Assembly (NCBI RefSeq): GCF_023101765.2 | Contig: NC_064237.1 | Location: 10,894,199-10,958,198, forward strand | Source: Spodoptera frugiperda | Taxonomy: Eukaryota > Arthropoda > Insecta > Lepidoptera > Noctuidae | Direction of reading: 5' to 3' | DNA: 64,000 bases | Shown: positions 12,970 to 25,346 of the stretch, piece by piece | Position numbering within the stretch: position 1 is the first letter of the stretch | Layout: the number at the start of each line of letters is the position of its first letter | Notes under the pieces: model-generated | The model's database searches: none | Told to the model about the DNA's origin: nothing | What the model saw: only the letters and a program-made list of their open reading frames with translations | Program-made: the position numbers and the translations under genes

Positions 12970-13127
12970 TTTTTTTTTTGAGGGGGGAAAATCATCCAAT
13001 TACTTCTCCCGCCTTGGGCGAGGCGAGAGGGAGTGTCAGACTCTTACTGACTAAAAACCACCCCGTTCCTTCTCCTGCTTTTCGAGCCGGAGCCCCGGTA
13101 AACCCGCTAGGTAGTCCGCAGCTCCGG
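12970..13127 (-). mobile_element. SINE-A copy with target duplication
   Basis: A full-length minus-strand copy: T run, TGAGGGGGG start, GCAGCTCCGG end. CTATTACCA stands immediately left (12961-12969) and again directly after the element, a 9-bp target-site duplication that fixes both ends of SINE-A. Confidence 0.85.
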
Positions 13128-15690
13128 CTATTACCAAGCTGTGACCTAATACTGGCTCTTACTGATAAATATGACTACGATCACACAAGGAAGGAAGATT
13201 TGTCCACTAAAATATTTCTATTGGCCACACAATACAGTTAATTTTAGAATAACGTCATAGGAAACTCAAGACGGCAGACCTTAAATTATGCGGAAAATAA
13301 AATGAAATAATTTGCTCCTTTATATGACCGCATAATGGGAAAATGTCGCTTGAGTTATTCATCGTTGTGTTACGTCACTGACTAAAAGGTAAAGGCCCTT
13401 ACAGACAGGCTCCGTTGACAACGGTACAAATGTCAGACGTTAATTTTAGATAACCTAATTGCTGGTACATATTTTATCTTATTATACCTAGTGGTGCCTC
13501 GGATGATCAGATGCTTTGTGATGTACTTTGTAATTTTTAGTACGCTTACTTTATGAATGGTCACTTTAATATACATGATATAGGAGCCTGATGTCACGAT
13601 TACTATTCTGTAATTAATTCTAATCAATCGATTTTCAAATTGAAATTCCTACGTCCTTTTTCACCAATCACCTAAATTTTAACGGACCAGTTATAGGTGA
13701 CATTAACCGACATTTTGATTTTCTTGATGGAAACCAAAATGTCCGTAAGTAACACCTAACAGTATATGTAAGTAAGAGATTAGTTTACATGCTACGTCCC
13801 TGTATAACTTTTAGTTATGAGATGGTTGATGGAAACGGCCATTAGGAGCACGTTCTTAGTAGTCTAGTAGTGTTTCAAGTACCTATGGCTATAAATTAAT
13901 CACTCCTTATGGAGAACTGACTCAAAACAGTTACCAAAACCTATTGTCCGCCTATTCCTTGTAAGACAGTAGTCATGTAATGTAACATTATGTTCGTATA
14001 ACCGCAAAGCAAAAGGTACGTGCCGCATTTGAAATCTAACCTACCTTGAGCAAGCGTGGTGATTAATGTTTAAACCTTCTCTGTATGAGAAAAGGCCTTT
14101 CAGACTCAACAATGAGCAACTCCATAGAGAGCGTACTCCTTTTTAAAAGGCCGGCAACGCACATGTGACTCCTCTGGTGTTTCGGGTCTACGGGCGTCGC
14201 TCATCGGTTAGCATCAGATGCCCGCGAGCTCGTTTGCCTCGTGTTCCATAAAAAAAAACTTGTAGGCTGTTGATGAGTAATTGCAGCATTGTAAATTGTC
14301 GCTGCGACATCGTCACTACGTCTGAACTAGCTCTAACTACACTCATCTTATCCACAGAGTTTCTCTAATCTAACTATTACCGTATTGGGAAATCTATTCG
14401 TAGATTTCAATTTATAAGGATAAAAGTGTTTTTAATACCTCTTGACGTATATCTTTTGGTATTTTGATTAAGATTACGTCAAACAGGTCATTGGATAGCT
14501 CGGGTTTCGCCATGGACACCATGGTTACGTACTTTATGACGTACAAAGCAATCAATGGACATAGATTGTACCATTAGTGATTAATTGTTTTATGTAGTTT
14601 CCGCCAGCGATAAAAATGATACTCTTTCCTGTGGGAATTTAAAACCTCTATTATCCTCTTTCCTTAAAACTCCAAACTTGGTTAGCGTGGTACATATCGA
14701 CCGGAGTGATACCACGGCTTCAGCTGACTTCGGCAGGGAACCGCGGCGTGAAACAACGATTGCGTTGTGTCCATTAACCGTTACCTTACTTTTCATCCGT
14801 CCACCTTACATTTATATAACTCAAGTGATCAAAACAGTCCCAGTTAATGGTTAATAACACTCGTGTTAGGGTTGTCTCGTTCCTCCCCAGATTATGACCC
14901 GTCATTTAAATAGACAAGTAATGTAAAAAGGGTATGATGGTGCTGACATATCCTTGATAAAAGCCCAAAAAATATTAAGATTAAGAAAAAAAGGATTATA
15001 TCTCCCTCAGCATCCGATTTGTTATAAGTATTTCTTGCAATCATATTGTTTATCCTTTTTAAATCTGTACAAAGACAGTCGACTTATTAGGTACATGTCA
15101 GAAACATGTGCCTACCCAAGTAACTACCTACTTAGATAATTGGAAAAATATTTGCCCTTTTTCAAAATAGCGAAACTCGAAACTAAAACAAACATAATAA
15201 AATAAAACCAGTACAAATAAATATCGTTATTTTATATCAACAACCCACAATCCTCTGAGTGGCTAATATGATTGTATTCTGTACACGTACAACAGACGCA
15301 CATCAAGCTACACCGATTTATCAAATATCTTCAATGTATTATGAACCATATCACATACAAATAAGGTTGAAAATCAATCAAAGAATTCTAATAGAACAGA
15401 GTAGTTACACGTGCTTCTGTCTGTGTGTGCTTACAAACAAAATTGCTTTTTCTCCCAATTTATTTACGAGTATTTGATATAATAATATAGGTAGAATTAA
15501 ATGAAAACAACAATGTATGCCTAGCTGTAATTATCTCGTTTATATTTGTCGAAACAAATGGTTTGTAAATTAAACAAATTCCCTTTAGGTTTAGCAAACT
15601 GTAAGGAAAACTCTAACTTTGGACTTTGAAAATAGACTTATACGCAACCAAAATTCCAACTTTGGATTTTGAGAAGAGATTTATACCAAC
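13128..15690. other. Intergenic, repeat fragments only
   Basis: No gene is supported. 14146-14245 is a minus-strand piece of element D (CAACGCACATGTGACTCCTC, GTGTTTCGGGTC). Another diverged D piece containing AACAACGATTGCGTTGTG is near 14745. Open frames here are short and look like chance. Confidence 0.45.
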
Positions 15691-15983
15691 GCTACGTCAC
15701 GCCTTTTATCCCCGACGGGGTAGGTAGAGGTGTACATTACGGCATATAAATCATTATAATGCTGCATACATTTTTACATTTTTCACCATTTGTGTTGTAA
15801 GTCCCATGTAATAGGGGGTGAGCCTATTGCCATATATCGGGCACAATTCCAGACTCCGTGCTACTACTGAGATTTTTTTCGAAAAACCAAAAAAAGCCCA
15901 GCAATACTTTGCCCGACCCGGGAATCGAACCCGGGACCCCTTGTCCGGCAGTCACAATTGCGACCACTCGACCAACGAGACAG
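15691..15983 (-). mobile_element. SINE-B (tRNA-like) full copy
   Basis: On the minus strand it reads CTCGTTGGTCGAGTGGTCGC (A-box-like) and GGGTTCGATTCCCGGG (B-box) near its 5' end. A long body follows (TCAGTAGTAGCACGGAGTCT, GGGGGTGAGCCTATTGCC on the plus strand) with a tail ending GGGGATAAAAGGCGTGACGT. The boxes and length indicate a tRNA-derived SINE rather than a functional tRNA. Confidence 0.8.
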
Positions 15984-17940
15984 TCTTTAATAATAGACTA
16001 TTATTTTACAGATAACTAAAGAATAACATTAAATGGAACAAAAATCAAACGTAATTATTATAATGAGCGACTACAAAGTCTGGAAAATCATTGCCTTTTC
16101 CATTTTTCCTAACAAGTCCGCAATATCGCGTTATTATCAACTTTGCTATTTCATTGCCCAATCGCTACACAACCTATCTATGCTAATTTATCTATTACTG
16201 TTGTAATTATGAGATTAATTAAGAAATCGTAGCAAGAGTGTGCAAACAAATACCTAGTATTAATTGATAAGCTACTGTGGTGTAACCGATTGCGGGCCAA
16301 GCAGGGAGGCATTACAGGGCTCAAATAAATTGTCTGATTCTGGCTATAGAGCTTCGCCTCTTGTTTGTTTTAAGATGATCTTAATAAAGGAAATTACGAA
16401 TTCTGGAAAGTAATAAAATATTTATTTTACTAAATAATTAAGTCTTTAATTATTAATATTTTTCTTAATCTTTTCTTTTCTTACGTTGAGAGTCTCGCAG
16501 TTACCCGGTTTTATTATTAAACGTCTTAAAACGGATTCCATGTCGTCTCGTCAAAAATTCCAGCCACAAAATTGAAGAACTTAATATTAAAAATTGTACA
16601 TAGATGTTATATTGGTTGGTATATAAAGCCTCGCTCAAAGTAATTTCAACATAATTTAGGCTCAAGAGACTCCGTAACTTTGCATAAATAAGTTTTCTTT
16701 GAAGACAACCGGTGCCCAATTATTACCTAGGTACTAACTTGGTCCTGTTTTACTTAAGATTTAGTTTGTATCCTGTATCAAACGTTTTTATTCCTCTTAT
16801 CCCCGTATTTGGCGACAATACATTACTATTTTATCTTCTTCACAAACTAGTTTCTGCCAGCGGCTTCGCCCGCATTTCCGTGAGATAAAAAGTATGCCCT
16901 AGGTGTTATTCCAGGCCATAATCCACCCCTGTTCCAAATTTCATCCCGATCCCTTCAGTCGTTTTGACGTGATCGAGTAACAAACATAAATATTACATAT
17001 TTATATATTAAAAATTACATAAACACATAAACTCACAAACTTTCGCATTTATAAATAATATTTGTAAGAAGTCCCTCCTTTCCTTCTTCACGCTTGCACA
17101 TTCAAATTAATTCGTCATTTCGTTATATACCTGGTTTTTATTATTAAAATCTCAATAAATAGGATCGTCTGTTTGTCCAAAGTTATTAAAAATCCAAAAA
17201 ACAGAATGAGTAATCAATCATGATTTTAAATTAAGTATAAACTTTTTCGTACCTAAATACAATTAATTCTAACATGTTTCCACGGATAATATTTACATTG
17301 AATGTAAATCAGGCCTGGCATTAAATATAAACCTATATTAAAATTAAATTGAGGGTTTGCGAACTCTCACTTGTAAAAGCTATTGCGATAAATACGAATT
17401 CTGCGAATTAATAAATTTTATTATATATATTTTATTATCTTACATCGTTAGCAGCTTTGTTAACTGATAGATCAGTGGTATGGTATAAGCTGGTAAACGA
17501 ACAAACAGATCATTTGATCAGGGCCGATCCAGAGGTGGGAGGGGAAAACCGGCAATTGCCCGGAGCTGTGGAATCGGGGTGTGCTATTATTGACAATTCA
17601 TTCCCTCGGCAAGTCCTGAGCCGGGAGTCGGCCAGAGAGTTACTAACCTCTTCTTTTTCTCAACAAGCCCAAAAAAGATTAAGGGAAAGAGCCCTTAATG
17701 TTAGGTTAGGTTTGTGTTAGGTTAGGTTTGTGTTAATGTACGAAAATATACGAATAATGTCTTAACGAAGATTTTATTGTTTTATTGCTCTCTACCTACC
17801 TCTACCTATGTGTGACGAAGAAGGCTCTCGGTCGACGTATCGCCCACACCGCCCTCCGACATAATAATATGTACTTATAAAAACTGAATGAAATATTCTC
17901 ATGCAATTCGTAAACTGTTTGATACTCTTTCTTTCTCTAG
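15984..17940. other. Intergenic with element E and element D pieces
   Basis: No gene is supported. 16849-16990 is an element-E copy (GCCAGCGGCTTCGCCCGCAT, then CCCGATCCCTTCAGTCGTTT). 17480-17720 holds a rearranged element-D-like stretch followed by a duplicated TTAGGTTAGGTTTGTG. Confidence 0.45.
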
Positions 17941-18240
17941 CCTTCCTCGTTGGTCGAGTGGTCGCTAGTGCGACTGCCGGACAAGGGGTCTTCGATCGGG
18001 GGGGTTCGATTCCCGGGTCGGACAAAGTATTGCTGGACTTTTTTCGGTTTTTCGAAAATTTCTCAGTTGTAGCACGGAGTCTAGAATTGTGCCCAGTGTG
18101 TGGCAATAGGCTCACCCCCTATTACATGGGAGTTGATAACACAAATGGTGAAAAGTGCGTATACATTGAATAGCGGCATTACGGGCTGTAATGTGCACAT
18201 CTGCCTACTCCTTCGGGGATAAAAGGCGTGACGTTACGTC
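17941..18240 (+). mobile_element. SINE-B copy
   Basis: CCTCGTTGGTCGAGTGGTCG, then GGTTCGATTCCCGGGTCGG, GCACGGAGTCTAGAATTGTG and the GGGGATAAAAGGCGTGACGT tail. Full length, with a short insertion (TTCGATCGGGGG) just before the B box. Confidence 0.8.
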
Positions 18241-21200
18241 TTTCTCAAGCCATCGTTTAGGTTTTTTAGTTAGTAAATTAGTTGAATTAGGTACAACGTG
18301 AAGTACCTAACACTACAGGTAATTGGTAATAAGAGCTTAACCTAGAAACAACGCCACGTCACACACACGTGTTAGGGATAGTCCACTCATAGATTAGAAT
18401 TACCAATGACGAGGAAATAGTTTAAACGGGGAGGAAAAAGGGACATTTTCGCAGAACTACCAATTTGCAATTATGGCGTCATACAAGTTATAAGAGTACC
18501 TACGTCAGGATGACACCAAACTGACCATTTCCCGTTAACAGTGGTTAACAGTTCCAAGTAGAACAAAAATTATGAGGAAACGGCGTCACACAAGAAAATG
18601 CAACTTTCTAAAGATGATACCAGCAGATATGGAAATGTTAACAATTCCGTCGAGATTGAAATATACATTAAGCTTGATAAATTATTTACTGATGTTCTCG
18701 GTAACATTCGTGCGCGTTATAAATGTCGAGGAATACGCGCACGGCCATCTGTACGCGCAGATTGCAACGCGCAAATACCGCCTGTGGTGATGTAGTGCGT
18801 GCGATTGGAATTGGCACAAAATGAATACGCGTGTATTGTAAAAGATTTTTATACATTTTATTTGGTACGTCACAGAGATTAAAAATATGTTGCTGTTTAG
18901 CTGAATATGAAAGTTCAGAATAAAATGGCAAGTGTAAGAATTAGATTTATTCTGCAGATGCACATACCTACAATTATGTGCTTTATGTATTTTATGGTCC
19001 TTACTCACACTTATAATATACTGTTAATTGAAGTTTTCTAGTATTGTTCTCCTTTCTTCTCTCAAATTAAGATATGTCATTCGTACATCCATACGGTCCA
19101 TCAAACATGTCTTGGGGGAATTCATAGAATTCTAAAAAAGGAGCCATTTAGCCACACTGACTCTATAATCAGTGTACCCAAATGTAACCTTTCAATAGTA
19201 CGAGTACCTACGGTCTATAGGACGAAAACTGCATGATAATCTAACGACTGATGATTTGTAAAGAGTCCTCATTAATCTCCAGTTACAATTTCTTAATTAA
19301 AACTAGAGACATTTTCATTTCGAGTCCAAATGTTTGACATAAACTGTAACATGTAACTCATGTCACATAGCAACGAGTAAACGTTAACTTTAGAATCTTT
19401 TTAGAAATCCATTTCTCAATAATCCACACAATGTGGCAGCCAGATCTAAACTCCACAGATTTCATTCTTCGAAGTATAAGGCAAACAAAGCGGCTGTAGG
19501 TACATACGTCGCCTTTTCACCGCGCGCTCGCTATAGAAAGCCTGCGCCTGCGACGATGCGCGCGCGTTCGCGGAACAACGCTGCCCGCACAATGCCGACC
19601 CAGCTGCGCCTTCCTGGTACGACTCACACCCGAGCACCACCACGCCAGGACTCACAGAATGTCCACTACACACTAGTTCCATGGTTTCTTAATTCTTGGG
19701 AAAATGGAAGATTGTAAATTATAGTTCTTTAGTTAACTTTCTTTAAGCTTTATTAAATAAATTGGAGGGTTTAATCTCTTCTTTCTTCTTCTTTCTTTAG
19801 TTAATTTAAATTTGATGACATTGATGCTAGTATATTATCATCATGTATTCACCAGTTACATCAGTTTAGCTTTAGAACAACGTAAATTCAATCACGATTT
19901 TCGATTTTAACATAACACGAAAATCAACAAGTGTTCCAGCAAATTAAACTGTCGCAACGAGACAGATTTATAAATTCGTTCCTTCCGCAGAAGTGACATT
20001 GAGACGACAGTAACACAGCGACCTTAACCTACATTGAAGAAAATCAGAAATATAACACAACAATGTAAAGAAAACATTTATTTCTAAGAAAGGTTGACTT
20101 CATCTCGGTCGACGGTCTTTGTTCACCTTCTGTACATCTGCACCGCCCCGTACACCTACATAATGTTTGTTTTTACACCACAATACGATGAAGACGTTAA
20201 CTTGAATATTCTATATTTCCATTTAGCTCAACAAAAATGTGATAACACGCATGATTTAACGTTTTCCAGACATTATAATGTACTTAATAGTCTCACGATC
20301 ACTGGACCATTACCAGATAAGTAGATAACACACTCCATTCTCAACGGGAGTTCTAGGTAAGCACGTTTTTTGTTAAACTCCGAAGGGAAATGGTCTCGGA
20401 ACGATTACTATATGACATAAATGTGACCGTAAAAGGTAACAGGAAAAGATACAGCGGGAATATAATAAGTTAAACATGAGTGACCAAGCGATTAGACAAG
20501 CTAAAGATTACAATAAGACAGACTACCTAGTATGGAGATTTAATTGTCCATTGCCAATTTGAAAGTGATTTATTGCTTTAAGTATTCATGTTGTCTCGTT
20601 GTAGCCATTGTATTCTTCTTATGTAATCATCGCTTATATAGAAACGGTGAAGTCTTACAAAATATCGTGACGTAAGATATTACTTGCGCAATCGTCCCCA
20701 ATGCATGATAAAAGCCATAGTACATAAGTAATAATATTAACTATTGACCACACAAAGAATGATCATATATAATTTATTGGCAAAAACAACAGCCGAATTA
20801 TCAAGAAGCACGACTGTTATAACGATTTCAATTGAAATGAAGTGCTCAAAACATATCGATTTCAAGAATCGAGTCGTTCGGTCTTTGGTCGGTCGTTATT
20901 ATTGCGCACCGTCTCGCCTGCTCTGACGCAGTCCGACAGAAAATATTTTAATCGAATTTCAGAGGACCCATATACCTAATTGACACGAAATAAAACACAT
21001 TACACTCATTAAGATCGAATAAAAATGCCTCTGTTAATGTTAATTAGAGAGCTATTGTTTCGGCCAATCAAAGCATGTTTGTGCAGCATTCAAATGTGTG
21101 TTCAAGGGCGCTGAAGTCGTAAATATAGTGGATATGTATGTGAGATGCTTGTAAATATAAATAGGATTTCTCGGAAATACAATTAACTGTTTTATTTTCA

Positions 21201-22053
21201 TCGCTAACGGAGATGTGGCGCCGGCGAATGCGACGCAAGTAGCCGCGTGTATTTTGCGTAAGTTTATGTACCTACGTATGTATCATATGTATGTATTTAT
21301 CATATATGTATGTCTTGCCGTTGCCGTGATTCATTGTTAAAAAGCATGTGACATACTCGTCATACGTAGGTGCAAGCTATTTTAAATTTTAGTGAATCGT
21401 GACGTCACACTGAGCGTCAGGGCGACATTTTCCTGCCTTTGCAATAATAAACAACTGTTTATGTATCTGATGTGTTTTTATTTACGTTATTGGGTTCGTT
21501 TCGTGTTACGAAATATGTAAAATATGTGGTATATAAACCTGCGAACGTAGTTTTGTCAAATTCGGATTAAGTTTTCAGTCTCAAGATTTTTTTAAATCTT
21601 TTGTTCTAAGGGCTTTTATTCATAGAATATGCCAGCCCCGTTGAGTCTTAAGTGAATTAATAAACACAACTTTTATAATATAAAAGAGCTACCAAAATAC
21701 ACACCGTCTACCAAATTCTATGTCAACAAAACCAAGATTAGGTACTTAATTAACAAAAAATCTTATTCACAGTTTACGGCTTAATTTTTATGAAAGGCAA
21801 AAGGCCATTAATTAGTGGCCCTTTGCTCACTAAATTTATTAATTCTTTGAACTTGTCCTTGATAGAATAATTACACTGTCGTACCGGCTCGGCTTCCATC
21901 CCATTTACCTTAGACTCTCATTAAAACGTCGGTTTCAGGTAAAAGGCCCGTAGTCACAAAGGAATGTCTTACTTCAAAGAAAATGATTAAAAGAAGATAA
22001 AATGGCACAAAGGCTGTGTTAGCGGAACCGGATTATTATTTCTATAGGTACAC
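18241..22053. other. Gene-poor region with a GC-rich island
   Basis: No gene is identified. 19495-19680 is CpG-rich (CACCGCGCGCTCGC, GATGCGCGCGCGTTCGCGG) inside AT-rich DNA and could be a promoter or a first exon. 18690-18790 and 20870-20930 are weaker GC-rich patches. I found no splice-consistent exon chain. Confidence 0.4.
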
Positions 22054-22119
22054 TAAATTGGATTCAGTAACCTTAGTATGAGTTTGCTTCGGTGAAAGTA
22101 AGCACTAAATTTGATTCAG

Positions 22120-22248
22120 TAACCTTAGTATGAGTTTGCTTTACGTTTAGCGCGCTCTGATTGGCCGGCTTGAATAAACCAACCAATCAGAGCCCGAACG
22201 CTTTCTCGTTTCGGTTACTTTAAACGTAAAGCAAACTCGTACTAAGGG
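22120..22248. mobile_element. MITE-2 palindrome
   Basis: Long inverted repeat: CTTAGTATGAGTTTGCTTTA on the left and TAAAGCAAACTCGTACTAAG on the right, with an inner CTCTGATTGG / CCAATCAGAG stem. About 55 bp upstream a second copy of the left end (22060-22091) is present. Other copies are at 51128 and 58079. Confidence 0.8.
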
Positions 22249-22330
22249 TACTGACTATGTAATAGCAAATTCAAATGTGTTTGTTTGTCTGTTTGAATTG
22301 TTAGGAATAAATATTTAAATATAAGAAAGA

Positions 22331-22484
22331 TATTTTTAAGAGGGATAATCATCCATTAACTTCTTCCGCCATGGGCGAGGCGACAGTAAGTGTCAGACTC
22401 TTACTGACTAAAAACCACCCCGTTTCTACTCCTGCTTTTCGAGCCGAAGCCCCGGTAAACCCGCTAGGTAGTCCGCAGCTCTGG
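22331..22484 (-). mobile_element. SINE-A copy
   Basis: Minus-strand copy from AAGAGGGATAATCATCC to GCAGCTCTGG, with a short degenerate T-rich tail on the left. Confidence 0.8.
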
Positions 22485-22854
22485 CTACAATACGAATACA
22501 ACGGATATTAAAAGAAAAATTACTTACTTACCCTATTCTTTTGTGCTCAGTAAAATGTATTTTTCTTTCTTTCAACGTTTCTTTTATTAATATCTTTCTT
22601 TTCTTCTTTGAGACAAATAATGGAAATTAAAAGAGGGATGTAGGACAAGCCGAAATTGATTAGTAAAGTAATGGTAAAAAATACATTTTGTAGGTACGTG
22701 AGCACGAGCGAGAGAGCGGAATCTTTAACGTTTTACCAGGAATTCGTTAAAAGTAATTCAATACTGACGACAGAGCTTTCATTCTTGTATTTCATTTTTT
22801 TATTTTTGTTATTTTTGCGTACCGAATATTACATAGATGTTTTTTATAACAGAC

Positions 22855-23175
22855 TGCCTCGTTGGGCGAGTGGTCGCAAGTGCTACTGCCGGACAAGGGG
22901 TCTCGAGCTCGATTCCCGGGTCAGGCAAAGTGTTACTGGGCTTTTTTCGGTTTTTTACGGCGTCTGGAATTGTGGCCAGTATATGGCAATAGGCTCATCC
23001 CCTATTACATGGGACTTATCACACAGATGGTGAAAAGTGGGTGTACATTGTATAGCGGCATAACGTGTCGTATGGGACTTATCTCATAGATGGTGAAAAG
23101 TGGGTGTACATTGTATTACGTGTCGTAACGAGTACCTCTGCCTACCCCTTCGGGGATAATAGGCGTGACGTTGCT
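22855..23175 (+). mobile_element. SINE-B copy with duplicated tail segment
   Basis: Begins GCCTCGTTGGGCGAGTGGTC with B box GATTCCCGGGTC. Within the tail, GGTGAAAAGTGGGTGTACAT occurs twice about 65 bp apart, so the 3' part has been internally duplicated. It ends GGGGATAATAGGCGTGACGT. Confidence 0.8.
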
Positions 23176-23660
23176 TTTTAATTTTTTTTTTTTATAACAG
23201 AAACTTCTAATGACATCACATCATTAAAAATGAGTAAAGGAAAAATAGAGGTAGGTAACAAATCTGAGGGAAAAGATTTTTTTCTTGAAATACTGATTGA
23301 TTTCGGTATTATTGCGGTTAGTTTCTGCCGTATATACCTACATATTATATGGAGGATGGCTATTGTTCCAGAGTATAATACACTGCCACCTATTGGGTTG
23401 GCTGTAGTAAGTAATGATGACAACGTCATAATATCCTTGAGTCAATAGTTCGGTTAGGTCGCTGAAGGGGGCGTAGTTGAGCCCGTTGTGTTGACACGGT
23501 TGCTGAGATGATGTGTCATGGACATGGTGCGACGGCATGGGCCGACGACACGAAATTGGGCATTGATTCAATTCATAATCAATACAAAATACAGGCCGCG
23601 ACGTATATAAACCAAATCGGTTTAGGTGTAGGTATTTCTAATTAAAGACTGTAAAGACTA

Positions 23661-23840
23661 CACGGTTGGTGCGGTGGCTGGGCAACCGGCTGCCCCGCAA
23701 CGTGTAGCGGGTTCATTTCCGCACGGAGCAACTCTTTGTGTGATCCACAAATTGTTGTTTCGGGTCTGGGTGTCATTTGTATGTTTGTAAACGCACCCAC
23801 GACACAGGAGAAAATTTAAGAGAGGGGCAACGTTTCTAAA
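23661..23840 (+). mobile_element. SINE-C (second tRNA-like SINE)
   Basis: Starts CACGGTTGGTGCGGTGGCTG, then GGGTTCATTTCCGCACGG (B-box-like), GATCCACAAATTGTTGTTTC, and ends near CAGGAGAAAAT. Copies at 48590, 59193 and 60283 have the same order. Confidence 0.75.
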
Positions 23841-24311
23841 ATAAAAAAAAATATGTAAAATAGAAATTACTTAAATCAGGTACATTTTAACATAAAACGT
23901 AAACAGATTCATCGACAATCGACATTATTGCAAAATGTAAAAAAAGGTACGTGTTGTTACTTAGTTAGCCCTGCCGTCTCACTCTCAACATAAAAATGTA
24001 GATACGTGTTAAACGTTAATCAATTACTTAATCGATTAACTTCGATTAATTTACTTGTCAAGCAGACATAATGTTTCTACGAAATAATCGAGTCAAGCAT
24101 TGTTTTACTCAACTATTTCGAATTGCACTCTCGCTTCATTGCACACCCCTAGTCGAAGGTTTTTTTTTAATTGCTTAAGTAGTAACCCTAGTATGGAATA
24201 CGTATTATCTTGTGAGGGCTATTAAGATGGTTTCTTGCTAATAGTATTGTTAATAAATAGTAAGAGTTTTTTTTTGTTTATTTAGACTAAGAAGCAAATA
24301 CAAAGAGGAGA

Positions 24312-24441
24312 CCGGAGCTACGGACTACCTAGTGGGTTTAATGGGGCTCCGGCTCGAAAAGTAAACGTAGAAACGGGGTGGTTTTAGTCAGCAAGAGTCT
24401 GACACTCCCTTGCGCCTCGCTCAAGGCGAGAGAAAAAAAAA
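24312..24441 (+). mobile_element. SINE-A copy, 3' end shortened
   Basis: CCGGAGCTACGGACTACCTA to CTCAAGGCGAGAGAAAAAAA. It lacks the usual GTCATTGGATGATTTTCCCC segment before the A tail, an internal 3' deletion of about 30 bp. Confidence 0.75.
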
Positions 24442-24546
24442 TACCACGAGATGTTATTTAACTGGATTTCCCTTTAACATAATGCGTGACACTATACTGG
24501 GAGTGCGGGATATTACAAACTACGATCCTCTCTATTTTTCATCTAG

Positions 24547-24684
24547 CGATCCCATACTATAAAAACCTGATGATTCATGATGTAGACGCTGCTCAGCGGA
24601 GAATAAAATTATGGAAAGTTTTTGACACAAAAACACCGGATCCAGATGACTTTCACATATCCTGCCAATACGATCATCCCTTGG
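24547..24684 (+). CDS. Penultimate coding exon of an unrecognised gene
   Basis: Preceded by a pyrimidine-rich acceptor (TCTATTTTTCATCTAG), it reads from codon phase 2: IPYYKNLMIHDVDAAQRR, IKLWKVFDTKTPDPDDFH, ISCQYDHPL. It ends one base into a codon at TTGG before GTACAG. That phase is exactly what the next exon (25106-25266) needs; the junction codon becomes GTT. The protein looks genuine (mixed, soluble, acidic/basic), but I do not recognise the family. Upstream exons were not found. If the donor is not used, the frame runs nine codons further and stops at 24705. Confidence 0.45.
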
Positions 24685-24790
24685 GTACAGTAACCGGAAT
24701 GGATTAGCAAGTCAAGTATTGATGGTTTCCGTTGAATGCTGCGTTTCCGCAGAGACCCAAATGTGTCATTCCCCGAAGGACGGCACACCT

Positions 24791-24945
24791 GGGGCCTTAG
24801 TCAGCTATTACAATTGTGTCAGAATGGAATCGACCATTGTTTGGTGCGGGAGGGACGCAGCTATGTAGGTTGTATAGCTCCGTCCCTCTTGCACTGCTCA
24901 ATGATCGACCATTCTGACACAATTGTAATAGCTGACTAAGGCCCC
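24791..24945. mobile_element. MITE-1, best-preserved copy
   Basis: GGGGCCTTAGTCAGCTATTA at the left and TAATAGCTGACTAAGGCCCC at the right are exact complements, continuing inward through CAATTGTGTCAGAATGG. It lies in the intron between the two exons of the unrecognised plus-strand gene. Confidence 0.9.
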
Positions 24946-25105
24946 TGTGGTAATACGGACTTACGTTCCAGTTAAACATCATCAACGTCATCATCATGAC
25001 GTCAACGGCATTTTAAGGGTGCTGTTCCACCAGACGTGTGCTATGCTACGTTACTGTGGATGCGTTTGGCTTTAAAAATAGAATACACTCTTCCCGTGGC
25101 TTGAG

Positions 25106-25266
25106 TTGAAGAACTAAAGAACTTTACATTCGATTGGGACCAAGCAGCAGCGCTCTCTGAAAAACCTGAACGTTTTCAAACACTGATCTCCAACCCGCTT
25201 ATCAAGCCAGGAGACTATCGGAAACCCTCTTATTCAAAGGAGGCCCGTAGTTTAACTGTTAAGTAA
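25106..25266 (+). CDS. Terminal coding exon of the unrecognised gene
   Basis: After a possible acceptor (CCCGTGGCTTGAG) the frame reads EELKNFTFDWDQAAALSE, KPERFQTLISNPLIKPGDYR, KPSYSKEARSLTVK, then TAA. The composition is protein-like and the phase matches the exon at 24547-24684. A poly(A) signal follows 75 bp after the stop. The weak point is the short pyrimidine tract before the acceptor. I do not recognise the protein. Confidence 0.45.
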
Positions 25267-25340
25267 ATGACACAGACTGATGAAGTTATCATAATCATAG
25301 AAATTATAATTATAAATATCCCTTTCGGCTCTAGTAGATA

Positions 25341-25346
25341 AATAAA
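25341..25346 (+). promoter_or_regulatory. Poly(A) signal AATAAA
   Basis: AATAAA (inside ATAAATAAATT) downstream of the stop codon at 25264-25266, followed by a T/GT-rich stretch. It supports the exon above as a gene's 3' end. Confidence 0.5.

Noticed and set aside
15915..15960. tRNA-like B box GGTTCGATTCCCGGG with A-box-like sequence
   Set aside because: Belongs to a roughly 290-bp SINE-B with no foldable acceptor stem; same for 17941, 22855 and 38226.
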